Positions 47,755-57,746 of a stretch of DNA of 64,000 nt are shown one piece after another. A program made the position numbers and the translations under genes. Every line of letters starts with the position of its first letter. Positions within the stretch are counted from its first letter, which is position 1. Origin of the DNA: Dactylis glomerata (lineage: Eukaryota > Streptophyta > Magnoliopsida > Poales > Poaceae); assembly GCA_007115705.1 (NCBI GenBank), contig QXEO01000211.1:62001-126000 (forward strand). The letters run 5' to 3'. The notes beneath the pieces are model-generated. The model made no database searches. It saw nothing but the letters and a program-made list of their open reading frames with translations, and was not told the DNA's origin.

Positions 47755-50180
47755 CTAGCAATGTGGCCCGCGCATTTGCGCGGCTAGATGATCATATTAT
47801 TCATTTTAGCATATATATGGCAATTAATTGTTTTTTATAACCTTCATAAAGTCTATAGTAACTAAAACCATATAGAAAAAGTTGACATGGGTATACTTGA
47901 TTAGCGTATTAATTTGATTTACCTTAAGTTTGCAAATAAGAGAAGAATTTTTTGCTATTTTTAGAAATCATTATATTTTGATAACACATGTTTTCTCGAA
48001 TATCTTAATTCTACCAGATAAACCTATCAAGACTCTTTTTAGGATATAATTTTTGTTTTAATGTTTATGGGTTAACATCACTCTTCTCAAATTACATGCC
48101 GCTATACACTAACTCTATGGGGAGTCAAGCCATCTATTTTTTTTAATCACAACTCTTATCAACAATGGCCCTAATTTTGTAAAATAAAAAAATATGCAGA
48201 AAAGTTCACACATTTATCTACAGGTTAGCATTATCCTTTCTCATTACATCTCTTGTCAATAATCTATTCTAACAAACAATTCCTTCGCATTCTCACCCCT
48301 CGCTGTCGATCCTTCAATTAGTAATTATTTCAAATTTATTAATAATAATAATTCCTAAATATATATCTTCTTCTAATAGCCTCATTACGAAACCTACCAC
48401 ACTTGCTTTATATTTTTAGGAGATCATATTTTAAATATACCTTAATTATAATCCTTTTATAAAAGAATGCATGCATCTGGATAGTTCTAGTTTTATTTAT
48501 CTGCTCTAACCGCACCATCCTGTTTATGTATGTGTGCAAAATATTTCATCATATGCATACAAAACTGTTACCTTATTTCATATCCGTTTGGGCCGGCTGT
48601 GATTTACAGGTATGTAATGGCTCCTTATTAAGGTTTTATCTTGTGTTAACTCCCTGTGGCACTTTGCCGGACCGGATGAGCATTTGTTTGCCTGACGCCG
48701 TCGGTGAGCCATTATGCTTCTCTAATCCTTAATAATCAGATGTCTCAGGTGAGCCAACTATGCTTCTCTAATCGTTAATTATTAGATGTATGGCTTCTTA
48801 CTCGGGATTTCACTCTATTTTTTATACGATGTATCCAGGCTCCCTAACATTATGCATGCACTACACGTTAATTCAAGGAGAACACAGGACACATACTTGA
48901 TAGTCTGAGAGGTCAGCTTGAATGATATATCCCGTCTCGGCCACTACTCCCGCCCACTCTGCGGCCATGTTTCGACTCTTGTGCTTTTGGCACTTGAGGA
49001 AGCATCCCAATGGGGTTGTCTTCAACCGCCTGCGTCCCTCCCTGCCTGTCTTTCGGAAAAACTGTCGCGATGACACTGTTTTGTGGCGCGGCCGGCTTTC
49101 TCTGGACCAGCATCTAGATGTTGAGGATTGGCTCTCCCTTCGTAGCTAGCATGTGTTGCTCTTTTCGGCTTCGGTCTTGTTGAGATCACCCCCTTGCGTT
49201 GGGTGTTTCTTCCTCCCTCATCTGTAATTTCTCCCTGGGGTTTCACCCTATCTTTTTGATGAAATAATAAATTCAGGTGGGAGCTTGGGCTCTCTCCGGT
49301 GACAGCTCAACAGAAAATGATATATCCGATGGAATTGGCTCCAAACTCGAGCCGTCGACAATCGTCAATCAGAAAATAATGGGAGCTCGTCGTGTTACTT
49401 CTGCTACCTGGAGGCGACAACGATTCTGACCTTGTCGTAAAGTCAGAGGCCTGGTTGTCGTCGCCCGGAACTCATCGAAGGAGACTGTACATGGCCGTTA
49501 TATGGGATGCTGCCGTTTGAAGATTCGCTCAACCCAAGTACTCAAGCTAGGATTTGTAACCATTAGCTCTCAGCACCATCGATCTGCATATGGGCCGCCG
49601 GCGGACTTCTTCTTCCCAGCGGGATGCGTGATGCGTCTACCATCTAGCATGTAGTACTTTGTGAGCTGCCTGATACGCGCTCCGCTATGAACAACATCCA
49701 ACATGATGATATTGGGCACTGGCCTGGATTGGATCGTTACCCTCCTTTTTAGAACAATCTGCAGAATTAGAGATACCTTATTCAGTTTGATGTGCTGATG
49801 CATCTATTCCGAATTTCTGATGAAGACAACCTAATCAAAATCAGTGGAGCAAACAAATCCCAAACTGGTTTTGCTGATGTGCCCATTGAGGTGCTCGAGC
49901 CACGTGATTCAAGAAATAGATGAGGATGGCAGCGGCTATGCTTGCGCGGGGATGGAGCCGATAGCGCTTTTGCTGTCCTCGGAGGCTCGGAGACGCCAGG
50001 GAGCCATCCTCGGTGCGAGCAAAAAGTCCTAGGGCTGGACGACTTGTATATGAGTTCTATTTCAATACGGCTACAGTTAACCGCATGGTTAACTTCCGCA
50101 AAATCAATTAATCTTAACCGTACGAAACTTTTGAAAAAAAATTAGCCGTACAATGTTAGTTGTTTTAATAATATAATAGA
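47755..50180 (-). mobile_element. Non-autonomous Helitron (2426 bp) with both canonical ends
   Basis: On the minus strand it starts TCTATTATATTATTAAAAC (50180) and ends CTAG (47758-47755). A hairpin (CCGCGCA, loop, TGCGCGG, 47768-47783) lies nine bases before the end. The host bases are A at the 5' side and T at the 3' side (minus strand), the classic A^T site with no duplication. It has no Rep/helicase ORF. It carries a truncated LINE (48933-49315). It also has a minus-strand ORF (49803-49570) containing RRVTIQSRPVPNIIMLDVV, a possible captured fragment I cannot assign. Confidence 0.92.
48933..49315 (+). mobile_element. 5'-truncated LINE fragment (383 bp), 12-bp TSD
   Basis: It is flanked by AATGATATATCC at 48921-48932 and 49316-49327. 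The coding part (about 48935-49149) has FWHLRKHPNGVVFNRLRPSL and CRDDTVLWRGRLSL, then a stop at 49147. This is the C-terminal end of grass LINE ORF2. About 165 bases of 3' UTR follow. The tail GCTCAACAGAA is only weakly A-rich, so the poly(A) is short or decayed. Heavy 5' truncation and a 12-bp TSD are hallmarks of target-primed reverse transcription. It is younger than the Helitron or was carried with it. Confidence 0.85.
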
Positions 50181-52766
50181 TACTTGATTTCCACCTTTCT
50201 GCGCCTAGCTCAAAGGCGTTAAAGAAAAGCACTCTTGGGAGATAACCCATTATTTTATTTTCAGTACCTTTTCTTTTATTTGAGTCTTGGAAGTTATTAC
50301 TACTGTAATAACCGCTCCTTATCCTTTTTATTTCATTGTTGTGCCAAGAAGAACCTCTAATTTGAGTGAGGTAAGATTTGAGGAAGTTGCTGTCCTAAAA
50401 CAGATTTCGGTGCTGCACTGTAAAAATTCGTGAAAATTCTCAGGTTATCTTTTTGACCTGCGATTTCTTGTGCATATGCCCCAGGTTATATAAAAACTTT
50501 CATTAGTTTTACACTTTTCGATTTGAGCAACAGAAGGTCCTCAAAAAAATCGACCTTTGTCAGCTGTTCTGTTTTGATAGATTTCTGCCACTATTTGTGT
50601 TTGCCTCTCGTTCGCTTTCTTTTTGAGTTCTTTTGCTCACGGAACTTTTGGGGAAGTTGCTACAGTAGTATATGCTTTATATGTGGTGTTTTTGAGTTGA
50701 AACCTAAACTAAAAAAGGGTTGATCTACTATTATGCTTATGCTAACGTTGCTAATAGAATTGTGTTGAGTTTTGTATGAAGGAAGTTTTCAAGTGTAGGG
50801 ATTGGAGAATGATGAGATGAGATGACGAATGGAAAAAATATCAAGCTTGGGGATTCCCATGTACCCCAATAAATATCCAAGAAGTACAAGCATCAAAGCT
50901 TGGGGATGCCCCCGAGGCACCCCTTCTTCATCGGCAAAAATCAGGTCACCTTTCAAAACACTATATTTTTATTGCTTCATGCACTATGCGTTTTTCTTGG
51001 AGCATCTTTACTTTAGTTTTCAGTTTTGTTTTGTTTTGTTTGCTGCAATAAATGGTCGGACCCCAACAAATTTCTTTTAGAGGAGATATACTCGCTTTTC
51101 ATTTGCTAAGAACACTCCATTTTTCACTCTTATCGTTCAACGAGTGTTCTCTTTTTCTATAACTGCGTTTAGCTTTCGTTTTTCGCCTTGATTTTTGTTC
51201 AGATCTTGTTTTATCTTTGCATAAAGGTGTATTTGTACCTCTGGTCTATGTTGGTATTCATCAAAAAAGTTGTTTCAAAAAGGTTCGAATGGTGTTGGAA
51301 AAGAGAAAAAGTTTCATGCAAAAAAGTGATACAAAAAGGAGCCTGTTTAGACTGCGGCTTAGACTTTTGCATGCCATGCTTGATGTCATTTTGATAGTAT
51401 GCTTAGTGATTTTTTCTGTAGCATGACTTGTCTCAAATGACTGAGATTGCTTAATGAGCCTTTGAAAAAATCATGCATTGTTTTTATTATGTGGAAGCAT
51501 TTATTTGGTTTTCTCCTTTGATGCTTTATTTGGGTTGACTTGGCGCATTCTTACAACATGTTTGACTCTAACAAGTCGCCATAAGCCTCTATGATCATTT
51601 AGTTTTTGACTTTTGATGCCATTTTATGCTTCTCTTAATGATGTTTTGTCGCTTTGCATGATTATGGCCGTTTTTGCTCTCTTAGTTGGTCGCTCCCAGT
51701 CTTTTGCTAGCCCTCATTTTGTACTGAATATGAGATCTACTCGTGCATCCAACTCCCAAAAACCAAGTTTGCCATTGTGTCCACTATAAATTCCTATGCA
51801 TGGTACTTGTAAGCCATTCCAAGTAAATTTTCATGTGCTACCTTTCAAATAAACCTTCAAAATATTTCTCATTTTGTGACACTGTTTTCAGCTCATGGGG
51901 ACGTAGTGGTCGAATTTGCTATCTTCCATATTGTTTTATTATAAAAAGTAAAAGAGAGAAAAAACAAGAAAAAGGCACTCCTCCATGGTATGAGAATGTT
52001 GGTGGGCACCCGATGGAATGGGTTAGCCATGGTTTGTGAAAGGAAAAAAGGTGGGGTGGAGTGCCAAGCTTTATAAAAGAGCACAAAAGCGCCAATCTCT
52101 CTCTCAAAAACTTGCTCATTTTTGTATGGAAGATAGTAAGAACCCCATTGCCAGTCGTTGACAAAGACAACCACCTCTCAAAACCAAATTTTTATCTCTC
52201 TGTTTTACAAATGAAAAGCTCTAGCACATGTTTAATCACTGCTTCCCTCTATGAAGGCTCTTTCTTTTACTTTTATGTTGAGTCTCCACCTTCTACCTTT
52301 ATGCACCGTCTAAGAGAGCATAGTTGCAATTCTGAGTATAATTTTCATTGTCCCAAAGTTATCATTGATTGATTCATTATTTTGTTTTCACTTGTTCTTA
52401 AATTATTTGTATCTAGTCGCCCTGTTAAACTTGAAGGTGTCCTATGCATTTATGTTTTGCTATTCCATGAAGGACAAGCTGAAATCCATTTGCTATGTTT
52501 TTCCATATGATTTGAACACACATTTGACTTTCGTTGTTTCATTATTCATGATCTTTTGTTTGTGTTCCTTTTTGAGTTATAACATGGTTGCTGAGTTCTT
52601 ATTGTCAAGATTATATCTTTTATGTCCATGTTTTAAGTTCCTTGATCCCAGCACTCAATGCTTACAAAGATGATCAAGATTGTGATGGTGCATGTCACCT
52701 CAGAAATTATTCTTTTGTTATCACTTACCTACTCGAGGACAAGCAGGAGTTAAGCTTGGGGATGCT
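50181..52766 (+). other. G2 non-coding 3' domain ending in the polypurine tract
   Basis: It has about 20 bases of element sequence, then the conserved block GCGCCTAGCTCAAAGGCG (50201-50249), then 2.5 kb closely matching G1 10119-12687. It ends TTAAGCTTGGGGATGCT (52750-52766) next to the 3' LTR. Short ORFs such as 50829-51080 recur frame-shifted in G1 and are not conserved as proteins, so I regard them as chance. Confidence 0.8.
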
Positions 52767-54357
52767 TGATACGTCTCAAACGTATCTATAATTTTTGATG
52801 CTCCATGCTTGTTTACACACCATTTGCTTTGTGCTTTGTTACACTTCGTGGCATTTTTATGCATTTTCTGGAACTACCTATTAACTAGATGCCACAATGC
52901 TATTTCCCTGTTTTCTGCTGTTTTTCTGTTTCAGAAAAGTTACACAGGAAATATTCTTGGAATTGGACGAAACAAAAGCTTCATGAAGCTTCATGAAGCC
53001 CGAAGATGAGACGGAGGGGGGCCAGGGGTCAGCCTCACCACCAGGGGGCGTGGCCCAGCCCCTGGCCGCGCTCGCCTGTGGTGAGATCTCCTGGTTCACC
53101 TCCTGACGCTGCCCCTTCGCCTATAAGTTCCCCTCGACAGGAAAAACCTAAAGGACGGATCTCTTTTTCATGAAACACTGCAAGCCACCGCCATCACCAT
53201 CACCGGCACCCTGTCGAAGAGGAGAATCCCTGCCGGAGGCCTTCTACACCACCATGGTCGCCTCTAGAGTGATGTGTGAGTAGTCTACCTTGGACTATTG
53301 GTCCATAACAGTAGCTAGATGGTTGTCTCCTCCACCATGTGCTTCATGTTTAGATCTTGTGAGCTGCCCTACATGATCAGGATCATCTTTATGTAATCAT
53401 ACATGTTGTGTTTGTTGGGATCCGATGAGTATTGATACTATGTGTTGTTGATGTGCTGAATATTATATCTTAAGTTATCTCTATGTTGTTTATGATCTTG
53501 CATGCTTTCCGTTGCTAGTAGCTATCTTGGCCGAGTAGATGCTAGTAACTCCAAGAGGGAGTATTTATGCTCGATAGTCGGGTTCATGCCTCTATTTAAT
53601 CTGGGGGAGTGACAGATACCTCTAAGGTTGTAGATGTGCATTTGCCACTAGGGAGAAAACAACATTCTTGTGTCTAAGGACATTTGCTTTGTTTACATTA
53701 TGCACTTTGCTTAATGCGATTATCTGTTGTTCGCAACATAATACTCAAGGGGTCCTCGGACGATCCCCCGTGAGTGGATTTTTAGTCATAGATGCAGTTG
53801 GATTACGGTCTATGTATTTTGTCGTAATGCCCAGAGTAAATCTCATAGTGATCGTCATGATGTATGTACATTATCTTTGCTCTGTCAATTGCCCAACTAT
53901 AATTTGTTTACCCAGCATGTGTTATTTATCTTATGGAGAGACACCACTAGTGAACTGTGGACCCCGGTCCAATTTCTTTTACATTGCTTTACCGTTTTAC
54001 TATTACTCGCTCTGTTTACTTTCTTGCATACTATTATCCTATTACCACTCAATACGCTCAATCCTTTGTTTACAGCAAACCAGTGAGATTGACAACCTCA
54101 TCGTAAGTTGGGAGCAAAGTTCTTGGTTGTGTTGTGTGCAGGTTTCGCGTTGCTGCTAGGGGATGGCACGCCGACAAGTAGTTGAATCTGGCGCCCTTAT
54201 CTGGAGTGTCACGAAGCTAGCAAGCATCACCTTTTGAAGTTTGGCTTTCTCCTACTGGTCTGATTAAAACTTGGTTTCATAACTGAGGGAAGACTTGCTA
54301 CTGTGCTCATCATACCTTCCTCTTGGGTTCCCAACGGGCAGTTACTACAAGCCATCA
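52767..54357 (+). repeat. G2 3' LTR (1591 bp)
   Basis: It begins TGATACGTCTCAAACG after the polypurine tract and ends CAAGCCATCA, followed by TSD AACAC (54358-54362). A TATA-like GCCTATAAGTT lies at about 53120. The ORF 53668-54159 runs through R/U5, recurs in the other LTR copies with frameshifts and is not a gene. Confidence 0.92.
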
Positions 54358-54362
54358 AACAC

Positions 54363-55132
54363 CCCAACCTAGAATGAGAAGGGGAGCATGATACTTCTTC
54401 TCCATAGGACACGGCTCAGTGTGCACCCTGAACAATCCATCTGTAGTGGGGTCATGAACAATGGGGTACCCCAAACACTCACCAAACTATCCCCAAGTAG
54501 CCTTCATCGGCTTTTCCCTAGTCATCCAAACGATCTCTTGCTCATTGGTCTTGTTGATGTGAATGGTGGCATAGAATTGAGCCACAATGTCTTCATCAAT
54601 GACGTGGTTGAACTGCATCAATGGAAATAGCCCAAACTCCTCACAAATCGCTTTGGCCTCGCCAAAGTACTCCAGGGACTTGTCCATGTGACCAACATCA
54701 ATCGAATGCATTGGAGCCAAAAAAAATCTTCTTCTTCCCATAGACTTCAAAGAAAATCCTTTCTTGCATAGCGGTGTGTAAGAAAGAGTTCATCACCTCC
54801 CTAGGATTGTGAGGCTGCTCATAAGGGTTCTTCATGCGCATGGTGATTTAGCCGTGCTTGGTCCACTTGTCAAGCTTTGTAGCTTGAAGCTTGGCTTCCT
54901 TGGCTGCCCTTTCAACGACCTTTGCTTCTTGAGATAGCTGCCTCCTTGACTTTGGAGGAGAGATCACTTCTTCCTTGGACACAATCTCATCATCATCATC
55001 ATCATGTGTACATTGGAGTTTCTGCTTCTTGATCTTAGGACGAGAGGAGCTACCTGCACTTGTACCTAAGAAAGAATAGGAAGAGGAATGCGAGATAAGA
55101 CACACAAGCTCGAATGGGTCAAGAGAAGGCAA
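54363..55132 (-). pseudogene. Copia accessory ORF, N-terminal half
   Basis: It starts within SSYSFLGTSAGSSSRPKIKK (about 55080), possibly after an AG splice acceptor near 55058. An acidic DDDDDEIVSKEE stretch, a helical Ala/Lys-rich segment and LDKWTKHG lead to a stop at 54848. The frame continues with a segment containing KNPYEQPHNPREVM. A run of eight T (about 54720) marks a frameshift to RRRFFLAPMHSIDVGHMD and FGLFPLMQFNHVI. A TAG at 54487 follows, then in-frame sequence up to G2 at 54357. It joins the half at 35550 once G2 is removed. Confidence 0.7.
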
Positions 55133-56105
55133 ACCACATCAATCTATGAAAATTTACCAAGAGCGGTAGTACCGCTTGGGGGAACGGTAGTACCGCTTGG
55201 GGAAGCGGTAGTACCGCTTGACCTCCAGGTCCGGTACTACCATGGGCGAAGATGGTAGCACCACCTTAGATCATATGGTACCGGCTCCTCCAAGTGGAAC
55301 TATCGTCCAATACACATATTCACAAACGTTGTTTCCTAAGGACCCCTAGATGTACTCCCAAGCAAACTCTACCAAGAACTCCAAGATATTGCCCTAGAAC
55401 TTGCATGAAAAAATTCGGCAAAATAGGATGAAATCAGGGAAACATATCAGAGGAAATGGCGAAGGAGTGGGTCGGGAAGATTTTTTCGGACCAGATCTGC
55501 TTGGGAGCGACAGGAGAAGGAGATCTGAGGAGATCCCCTCGGGTTCTTCTTCGCGGCGGAGAGAGAAAGTGGGACAAAAGGAATGGGGGAAGTGGAGGAA
55601 CCATTTCCCCCGTGCCCTTTAACCCACACCGATAACCCTCGAGCGGTAGTACCGGTCTAGGGACCGGTAGTACCACTCCTGGTACTTCATCGAGTACTTG
55701 CCGGTACTGCCACCCCAGAGAGTCTGTTATGAAGCAGACTTCCCGGGGCGGTAGTACCACCCAGGTGCCCGGAAGTACAGGTCATGGTACTGCTGTGCTA
55801 GGCCGACACTACTGTCCCTAGAAAGTCGCACGAAGCAAACTTCCCAGGAGCGATAATACCACCCTCAGCACCGGTAGTACCGGTCCGCTGTCAGGAAGAA
55901 CCCTTGAACAAAAGGCAATTTTGAGCTTGTGATGGAGATTTGGAATGTTTTCTTGGTTTTTCTGAGGTAGGAAGGCTTGGGATAGAATGAAGGCACTGAG
56001 TGGTACTAATTGCTCATGTTTGCAAAACTCAAAAAAATATTGAAAGGCCAAACGTGAGCAACTTCCCATGGAAAAAAGAAGATGAATGCAATAAAGCTCG
56101 AAAAT
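55133..56105 (-). other. Copia spacer with GGTAGTACC repeats and leader-like sequence
   Basis: This is non-coding sequence between pol and the accessory ORF. A near-palindromic motif AGCGGTAGTACCGCT and variants centred on GGTAGTACC occur about eight times, at roughly 55162, 55183, 55204, 55231 (inverted), 55643, 55664, 55748 and 55862. Between clusters, 55430-55620 reads on the minus strand as a CT-rich then GC-rich stretch resembling a plant 5' leader. A pyrimidine tract with AG near 55058 could be a splice acceptor. An internal transcription start for the accessory ORF is possible but unproven. Confidence 0.5.
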
Positions 56106-56110
56106 GCAAC

Positions 56111-57746
56111 TGATGGTGCGGTGTTGATATAGATGACCGACTAGTTGGGAACCCCAAGAGAAGGTATGATGAGCACAACGGCAAGTCTTTCCTCAGTTGT
56201 GAAACCAAGATTAATCGAACCAGTAGGAGAAAGAACCAAACTTCAGAAGGTGATCCTTGCTAGCTTCGTGACACTCCGGACAAGGGCGCCAGATCAACTG
56301 CTTGTCGGCGTGTAGCTTTTCACCAGCAGCAACGTGAAACCTGCGCACAACACAACCAAGAACTTTTCTCCCAACTTACGATGAGGTTGTCAATCTCACC
56401 GGTTTGCTGTAAACAAAGGATTGAGCATATCGAGTGGTAATAGGATAATAGTATGCAAGAAAGTAAATAGTGCGAGTAAAAGTAAAACGGTATAGCAATG
56501 TAAAGGAAATTGGAGCGGGGTCCACAGTTCACTAGTGGTGTCTCTCCAAAAGATAAATAACACATGCTGGGTAAACAAATTACAGCTGGGCAATTGATAG
56601 AGCAAAGATAACATACATATGTCATGAGATTCACTCTGGGCATTACGACAAAATACATAGACCGTAATCCAACTGCATCTATGACTAAAAATCCACTCGC
56701 GGGGAATCGTCCGAGGACCCCTTGAGTATTAAGTTGCGAACAACAGATAATCACATTAAGAAAAGTGTGTAATGTAAACAAAGCAAATGTCCTTGGACAC
56801 AAGAATGTTGTTTTCTCCCTAGTGGCAACAACACATCTGCAACCTTAGAGGTTTCTATCACTCCCCCAGATTAAATAGAGGCATGAACCCAACTATCGAG
56901 CATAAATACTCCCTCTTGGAGTTACTAGCATCTACTCGGCCAAGATAGCTACTAGCATCGGAAAGCATGCAAGATCGTAAACAACATAGCGATAACATAA
57001 AATATATAATTCAGCACATCAACTTAACATAGTACCAATACTCATTGGATCCCAACAAACACAACATGTATGATTATATAAAGATGATCCTGATCATGTA
57101 GGGCAGCTCACAAGATCTAAATATGAAGCACATGGTGGAGGAGACAACCATCTAGCTACTGCTATGGACCCATAGTCCAAGGTAGACTACTCACACATCA
57201 CTCCGGAGGCGACCATGGTGGTGTAGAAGGCCTCCAGCAGGGATTCCCCTCTCCGGCAGGGTGCCAGGAAGAGCTCTTGGATCCTCCCGATCTCACGACG
57301 GTAAGTTCGGCGGCTTGCAGTATGTTTCGTGGAAAAGAGATCTGTCCCTCAGGTTTTTCCCATCGAGGGGAACTTATAGGCAAAAAGGCATCGTCAGAGG
57401 TGGGGCCAGCTGGCCTCACCATGGGGCAGCGCGGACAGGGGCTGGGCCGCGCCCCCTGTGGTGAGCCTGTCTCCTGCCCCCCTCCGTCTCATCTCCGGTC
57501 TTCGCGAAGCTTCGGTAAAAATAGGAGGTTCGGCTTTTGTTTCGTCCAATTCCGAGAATATTTCCTTTGTAACTTTTCTGAAACACAAAAATAGCAAAAA
57601 ACAGGGAACTGACACTATGGCATCTTGTTAATAGGTTAGTTCTGGAAAATGCATAAAAACACCACGAAGTGTAACAAAACTCAAAGCAAACGGTGTGTAA
57701 ACAAGCATGGAGCATCAAAAATTATAGATACGTTTGAGACGTATCA
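56111..57746 (-). repeat. G3 3' LTR (1636 bp)
   Basis: On the minus strand it starts TGATACGTCTC at 57746, after the polypurine tract, and ends CACCGCACCATCA... at 56111, after which GCAAC follows. A TATA-like GCCTATAAGTTCCC lies near 57375. It is closely similar to the 5' LTR, with scattered substitutions and short indels. Confidence 0.9.

Larger units (their letters stand above)
35556..54357 (+). mobile_element. G2: non-autonomous gypsy element, TSD AACAC, with three nested insertions
   Basis: A plus-strand element flanked by AACAC at 35551-35555 and 54358-54362. The 5' LTR survives as three pieces: 35556-35731, 38225-39034 and 46373-46991. Together they make about 1.6 kb, matching the 1591-bp 3' LTR at 52767-54357. 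The internal domain has a tRNA-Asp primer-binding site (47002), a short ORF (47168-47740), the conserved 3' non-coding domain (50181-52766) and a polypurine tract. No pol is present. It splits the copia accessory ORF. Nested in it are two Helitrons and a chromovirus. Confidence 0.92.

Noticed and set aside
49570..49803. Minus-strand ORF in the second Helitron, briefly considered an RPA-like captured fragment
   Set aside because: Only a vague resemblance around the VLKRRVTIQ stretch; no OB-fold motif could be supported by eye.
53668..54159. 163-residue plus-strand ORF, with similar ones at 56320-56802, 61953-62369 and 46465-46818
   Set aside because: The same LTR U5 sequence is in every copy with different frameshifts. 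It is low-complexity hydrophobic translation without family signature.
55150..55260. Repeats near 55160-55220 as a possible CRISPR or satellite array
   Set aside because: Units are short, irregularly spaced and mixed in orientation, within a plant retrotransposon. No spacer-repeat structure is present.
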